Positions 14,384-18,996 of a stretch of 18,996 nucleotides of DNA are shown here, piece by piece. This DNA comes from Faecalimonas sp. (GTDB lineage Bacteria; Bacillota; Clostridia; Lachnospirales; Lachnospiraceae), in the NCBI GenBank assembly GCA_020024645.1, contig JAHHTN010000033.1, forward strand, positions 1 to 18,996. Direction: 5' to 3'. Each line of letters opens with the position of its first letter. The first letter of the stretch is position 1. The notes beneath the pieces are model-generated. The model saw only the letters and a program-made list of their open reading frames with translations, searched no databases and was not told where the DNA came from. A program made the position numbers and the translations under genes.

Positions 14384-17300
14384 ATGAAAAAGGTAATGAG
14401 AAGAGTGTGCAGTTTATTGCTTTCTTTTTGTCTTGTGTCAGGGCCAGTATTTAGTGTGCCATTAAATGCAGAGGCGAGAGAAGAACTTGTCAATGTTGCT
14501 AGAAAAGAAGGCGTAAAAATTACTGTACAGAATACTGGGAGTGGTTCCGTGTCAGATTTAGTTGATGGGAATGACAAAACTTCATGGCAACAAAATGGTT
14601 GGTCAGAGCGTAAAGATGCCGTTGTAGACATGAAGTTAGCTGAAAACGGAACAAATGTAAAAAAGGTAGTTGTAAAAGTTGGAGGAAATGATTATGCAAA
14701 CCGTAAAGTAAAAGTAACGGTACAGCGTGCACAAAATGGTATTACATCTGACTGGATTTCAATTGGTGAAAAAGTAGTTACAACAACAGGAAATGCAAAT
14801 GAGACGGTAGATGCTGTATTTGAATTACAGCAAACAGCATCTGCTTCAGATATTAGAGTTGTTTTGTCTGAGCCGATTGCACATGATGGTGGAACAGTAT
14901 ATTTCTGGCCGTCTATTCATGAAATCGAAGTGTATGAGATGCAGGAAGTACACTTATCAGATTACAATAATATTGCAGCACAGGCACAGATTACAACAGA
15001 TGGAAATGAAAATCCATCAGAAGGAAAAGATCGTCTTGTAGACGATAATGATAAAACATTATATAAATTTCACAATGCAGCACAAGATTCTGAGAAGTAT
15101 ATTCAACTTTCTTTTGGAGAAGATCGAATGATGGATGCTTGTGAGATTGCATTTGAACATGTAGGTGCTACAGATCAATACAAATATGAATTTACATATA
15201 GTATTTTAGCAAAAGCAAAAGGTGCAAAGACATATACAAAAATTGTAGATCATGCAAAAGCGAATCGTACAGATAAGTTTATACAGGGATATAAATTTGA
15301 TGAAACAGCATATTCTGACGTGAAGGTTGTAATGCATTCTACAAAAAATAGTCAGGGAAATGGATGGCCGGCTGTGGCAGAGTTCCGTGTGTATGGAGCA
15401 GAAGAACAAATCGATGATTCGGCAAGTATTGCATTTAAAAAACCAGTACATACGAATTCAAATCAGAAAAATGCTTCAAAGGTAAATGATGGAAGCAAAA
15501 ATACAATATGGAGCGGAGAATATTATCCAGGATATGTTGATATTGATTTGCAAGAAAATTATAGCTTAGATACAGTAGAAATATTTACACAAGAAAAAGG
15601 GTATTCTCAATATTCTATCTATACAAGTATGAATGGAAGAGATTTCGATAAGTTAGCAGAGAAAACTTCTACAGAAAGTTGTACAGATAAAGGAGAAATT
15701 TATCAAGCCAACAAAAAAGAAGCACGTATTATTCGTGTGTATATGGAGTACAATTCTGCTAATACAGCTGCTGTAATTAAAGAAATTCGTGCGACAGGTA
15801 AAAAGAGCGGTACTAAAGTACAGACCCTTCCAAATGTAGCCATAAAGGATTTTAAAGATAGTAGTTATGCGGGAACAGAAAAAGTAACACCTGAACAAAC
15901 TTATGAAGAGGTTCGTGGAATTATCGAGAGAAGATTAGGTGCGAAATATAAAGCATGGTTTGATTTAAAGTTACAAGAAAATCCAAATAAAACAGGATAT
16001 GATTATTTTGAATTAAGTGACAACAATGGAAAAGTACAGATTACAGGAAATGATGGTGTTTCTCTTGCGATGGGATTAAACCATTATTTGAAATATTTTT
16101 GTAATGTAAATATTTCACAAGTAGGTGATCAGGCTGATATGCCTAAAAATGTAGTGTCTGTAGGTAAAAAAGTACATAAGGAAACAAAAGTAGGAACAAG
16201 ATATTCTTATAATTATTGTACGTTGTCTTATTCTATGGCGTTCTGGGGAGAAGAAGAATGGCGTAATGAACTTGATTGGTTGGCATTAAACGGCGTAAAT
16301 GTTGTTTTAGATGCGACTGCTCAGGAAGAGGTATGGCGTCGATTCCTCGGAAATTTAGGATATACACATGAAGAGATTAAAGACTATATTGCAGGTCCAG
16401 CATATTATGCATGGGCATATATGGCAAACTTAAGTGGATTTGGAGGACCTATCCATGATTCGTGGTTTGAAGAAAGAACAGAATTAGCAAGAAAAAATCA
16501 CTTATCAATGAGAAGACTTGGAATGCAACCAGTTTTACAAGGATACAGTGGAATGGTACCTACAAATATTCATGAAAAGGACCCTTCGGCAGAAGTGATT
16601 GAACAAGGAACTTGGTGTTCTTTTAGAAGACCAGATATGTTAAAAACAGATAGTGCCTCTTTTGAAAAATATGCAAAACTGTTCTATAAAGCACAGAAAG
16701 AAGTATATGGAGAAAGTGCACACTATTATGCAACAGATCCATTCCATGAAGGGGGAAATACAGGTGGATTAAATCCGACTGTAATTGCTGAGAAAGTATT
16801 AGATACAATGTTAGCAGCAGATAAAGATGCTATTTGGATTATACAATCATGGCAAGGAAATCCAACTACAGCGTTACTTAAAGGGTTAGATGGAAGAGAA
16901 AAACACGCATTGGTATTAGACCTTTATGCAGAAAAAACACCACATTGGAATGAAGAAAATCCAAATGCATATGGTGGTAAACCAGGTGGTGGAGAATTCC
17001 ATGACACACCATGGGTATTCTGTATGTTGAATAACTTTGGTGGGCGTCTTGGTCTTCACGGGCATTTAGACAATATAGCGAAAAATATACCTGCAGCATT
17101 AAATCGTGCAAAGCATATGGAAGGTATTGGAATTACTCCAGAAGCAAGTGTAAATAATCCATTATTATACGACTTTTTGTTTGAAACAGTTTGGACAGAT
17201 AATGCAAATCAAAAACTTGAAGAAATTAATTTAGATAATTGGTTGAAAGACTATGCTAAGAGACGTTATGGAAAAGAAAGCAAATCAGCATATGAATCTT

Positions 17301-18996
17301 TATTGATTATGAAAGATACAGTCTATAAAGCAGATTTAAACATGCTTGGACAAGGAGCACCAGAGTCAGTAGTAAATGCTCGTCCGGCCTTGGATATTTC
17401 GGCAGCATCTACTTGGGGAAATGCTGTAATCAGTTATGATAAAGAAAAATTGGAAAAAGCAGCAAATCTTCTTTTACAAGACTATGATCAATTGAAAAAC
17501 AGCAATGGGTATATGTATGATTTGGCAACAATGTTACAACAGGTATTGTCAAATAGTGCACAAGAATATCAGCGTAAAATGGCAAGTGCTTTTAAGTCAA
17601 AAAATAAAGAAGAATTCAATAAATACGCGAATACATTTTTAAGTATTATTGATAACATGGAAAAAGTAACAAGTACAAGCAAATATTACTTACTTGGTAC
17701 ATGGGTAGAACAAGCAAAAGCATTGGCAAAAAATGCAGATGATTTTACAAAAGATTTATATGAATTTAATGCGAAAGCTTTAGTAACAACATGGGGATCT
17801 ATAAATCAAGCAGAAGGTGGAGGATTAAAAGATTACTCGAACCGTCAATGGTCAGGTTTATTAAAAGATTTCTATAAAGTAAGATGGCAGAAATGGATTC
17901 AGGCAAGAAATGATGAATTAGACGGAAAGAAAGTAGGAGAAATCAATTGGTTTGAATGGGAGTGGAAATGGGTAAGAGAGAATACAAAATATTCCAACAC
18001 TCCAAATAAAGAAAATTTAAATAATTTAAATAAAATCGGAGCAACAATTCTAAATGATTTTTCTGTAAAAGATCCGAATGCAGATGATTCTAAGGATATT
18101 AAAGTAGAAGGAATTAAAGCAACAGCAGGAAGTGAGCAATCAAAAATACCTGGAGAAGAAGGGGCAGCAGTTAATGTACTAGATAATAATCAGGCAACAA
18201 TATGGCATTCATCTTGGAATGGTACAGAAAGAGAAAACTTATGGTTGCAGTTAGAACTTCCAAAAGCACAGAAAGTAAATGGAATTCGTTTACAGACTCG
18301 TAGCGATTACAATAATGGTTTTATTACAAAATATAGAATTGAAACGAGTATGGATGGAGAAAAATTTACGGAAGTAGTTTCTGGAGATTGGGATAAAAAT
18401 CCTGGTTGGAAAAAAGCATCATTCAATGAACGTGAAGCGAAATTTGTAAGATTGTATGCAGTAGAATCTTATACAAATAGTAATAATAACTACGCATCTG
18501 CTGCAGAAATGCGTTTGACAGAAGAAAAACCAGTTATTGTAAAACCAGATACAAAAGCGTTAAGTGAAAAGCTGAAAGAAGCAAAAGCGTTAGAAACAAA
18601 AGGATTTACAACATCAAGTGTAGCAGAATTGGAAAAAGCAATTAAGAAAGCAGAAAAAGTAATTGCAGAAGCGACAGAACAATCAGAAATCAATGCAATG
18701 GTGGAAGAACTAGCATCAGCAATGCAATTAGTGAAGAGTGCAGATGTAAAGGAAAGTCAAAAAGAACTTGATAACCTTGTGAAAAATGTAAAAGAAGAAA
18801 GTGCTTATACAAAAGATAGTTGGGAAGTATATGTAGCAGCAAAAGCAAAAGTAGAAAAAGCAATTCAAAATCCAAGTGATGTGAGTGAAAAAGAAATGAA
18901 AGCATTACTTGCAGAACTAAGTAAAGCAGTTTTAGGATTACAAGAAAAACCAGTTATTGTAAAACCAGATACAAAAGCGTTAAGTGAAAAGCTGAA
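14384..18996 (+). CDS. Secreted multi-domain GH89 alpha-N-acetylglucosaminidase, 3' end outside window
   Basis: At least 1537 residues, still open at the window end. GH89 enzymes remove terminal alpha-linked GlcNAc from mucin-type and related glycans. Order of parts: signal peptide (1-31, cleavage likely after AEA); three discoidin/CBM32-like beta modules (about 40-187, 192-342, 346-475); GH89 N-domain (about 500-600), TIM barrel (from VGTRYSYNYCTLSYSMAFW, about 603-930) and helical C-domain (to about 1226); a typical F5/8-type C CBM32 (about 1236-1382); then FIVAR repeats from about 1389. Aligned by eye with human NAGLU, the acid/base is E789 (DPFHEGG) and the nucleophile E920 (GITPEAS), 131 apart versus 130 in the human enzyme (E316, E446). 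GGAGG precedes the ATG. A cell-wall anchor is expected downstream but not visible. The gene is divergent from the GntR regulator. Similar CBM-rich GH89 enzymes occur in Clostridium perfringens. Confidence 0.93.
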   Translation, partial: MKKVMRRVCSLLLSFCLVSGPVFSVPLNAEAREELVNVARKEGVKITVQNTGSGSVSDLVDGNDKTSWQQNGWSERKDAVVDMKLAENGTNVKKVVVKVGGNDYANRKVKVTVQRAQNGITSDWISIGEKVVTTTGNANETVDAVFELQQTASASDIRVVLSEPIAHDGGTVYFWPSIHEIEVYEMQEVHLSDYNNIAAQAQITTDGNENPSEGKDRLVDDNDKTLYKFHNAAQDSEKYIQLSFGEDRMMDACEIAFEHVGATDQYKYEFTYSILAKAKGAKTYTKIVDHAKANRTDKFIQGYKFDETAYSDVKVVMHSTKNSQGNGWPAVAEFRVYGAEEQIDDSASIAFKKPVHTNSNQKNASKVNDGSKNTIWSGEYYPGYVDIDLQENYSLDTVEIFTQEKGYSQYSIYTSMNGRDFDKLAEKTSTESCTDKGEIYQANKKEARIIRVYMEYNSANTAAVIKEIRATGKKSGTKVQTLPNVAIKDFKDSSYAGTEKVTPEQTYEEVRGIIERRLGAKYKAWFDLKLQENPNKTGYDYFELSDNNGKVQITGNDGVSLAMGLNHYLKYFCNVNISQVGDQADMPKNVVSVGKKVHKETKVGTRYSYNYCTLSYSMAFWGEEEWRNELDWLALNGVNVVLDATAQEEVWRRFLGNLGYTHEEIKDYIAGPAYYAWAYMANLSGFGGPIHDSWFEERTELARKNHLSMRRLGMQPVLQGYSGMVPTNIHEKDPSAEVIEQGTWCSFRRPDMLKTDSASFEKYAKLFYKAQKEVYGESAHYYATDPFHEGGNTGGLNPTVIAEKVLDTMLAADKDAIWIIQSWQGNPTTALLKGLDGREKHALVLDLYAEKTPHWNEENPNAYGGKPGGGEFHDTPWVFCMLNNFGGRLGLHGHLDNIAKNIPAALNRAKHMEGIGITPEASVNNPLLYDFLFETVWTDNANQKLEEINLDNWLKDYAKRRYGKESKSAYESLLIMKDTVYKADLNMLGQGAPESVVNARPALDISAASTWGNAVISYDKEKLEKAANLLLQDYDQLKNSNGYMYDLATMLQQVLSNSAQEYQRKMASAFKSKNKEEFNKYANTFLSIIDNMEKVTSTSKYYLLGTWVEQAKALAKNADDFTKDLYEFNAKALVTTWGSINQAEGGGLKDYSNRQWSGLLKDFYKVRWQKWIQARNDELDGKKVGEINWFEWEWKWVRENTKYSNTPNKENLNNLNKIGATILNDFSVKDPNADDSKDIKVEGIKATAGSEQSKIPGEEGAAVNVLDNNQATIWHSSWNGTERENLWLQLELPKAQKVNGIRLQTRSDYNNGFITKYRIETSMDGEKFTEVVSGDWDKNPGWKKASFNEREAKFVRLYAVESYTNSNNNYASAAEMRLTEEKPVIVKPDTKALSEKLKEAKALETKGFTTSSVAELEKAIKKAEKVIAEATEQSEINAMVEELASAMQLVKSADVKESQKELDNLVKNVKEESAYTKDSWEVYVAAKAKVEKAIQNPSDVSEKEMKALLAELSKAVLGLQEKPVIVKPDTKALSEKL
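18522..18996 (+). repeat. Tandem 420-bp repeat encoding paired FIVAR modules
   Basis: Bases 18522-18576 recur without a mismatch at 18942-18996, exactly 420 bases (140 codons) later and in frame; the match runs to the window end. One unit holds a linker (KPVIVKPDTKALSEKL) and two FIVAR helical modules of about 65-70 residues (about residues 1389-1455 and 1456-1523). The second unit begins at the window edge, so total copy number is unseen. Such modules act as stalks or surface spacers in Gram-positive glycosidases. Confidence 0.85.

Noticed and set aside
18522..18996. CRISPR-like or mobile-element repeat
   Set aside because: The repeat is in frame, codes for FIVAR modules and has a 420-bp period without spacers or terminal inverted repeats.

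Overview
The window is AT-rich DNA from a low-GC Gram-positive gut anaerobe, most likely a Lachnospiraceae species (Ruminococcus torques/gnavus, Blautia or Dorea type). The grounds are A/T-rich third codon positions, strong GGAGG ribosome sites, a glycyl-radical enzyme pair, and a secreted multi-domain mucin-type glycosidase with FIVAR repeats. The species call is inference; no rRNA, tRNA, mobile element or CRISPR array was seen.

Layout. (1) 37-1656 (+): one chain joining a NeuD/PglD-type acyltransferase-like domain to an N-acetylhexosamine 1-kinase-like domain. (2) 1728-2318 (-): a TetR repressor, divergent from (3) a five-gene peptide-use operon at 2492-9108 (+): a very large M14 carboxypeptidase-like protein, the two-part DUF969/DUF979 permease, an M29-type aminopeptidase and pyroglutamyl-peptidase I (pcp). 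A clear TetR-type operator lies between the two divergent promoters. (4) 9206-9322 (-): a 38-residue single-span membrane miniprotein with its own promoter, ribosome site and terminator. (5) 9427-9999 (-): an XRE-cupin regulator, divergent from (6) hypE-hypD (10231-13518), the activase and the trans-4-hydroxy-L-proline dehydratase. (7) 13574-14224 (-): a GntR/FCD regulator sharing a long bidirectional terminator with hypD and divergent from (8) a secreted GH89 alpha-N-acetylglucosaminidase with carbohydrate-binding modules and FIVAR repeats, cut by the window end.

How the genes may work together. The central operon looks like an uptake-and-hydrolysis route for N-terminally blocked (pyroglutamyl) peptides: the permease moves 5-oxoproline or a related compound, Pcp removes pyroglutamate, and the M29 and M14 enzymes trim the remaining peptide. 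HypDE would consume hydroxyproline, which reaches the gut largely from collagen. GH89 releases alpha-linked GlcNAc from mucin-type glycans, and the kinase-like domain at the left end may phosphorylate N-acetylhexosamines inside the cell. Host-derived glycoprotein and protein use is therefore a reasonable common theme, but only the individual enzyme assignments are directly supported by the sequence.
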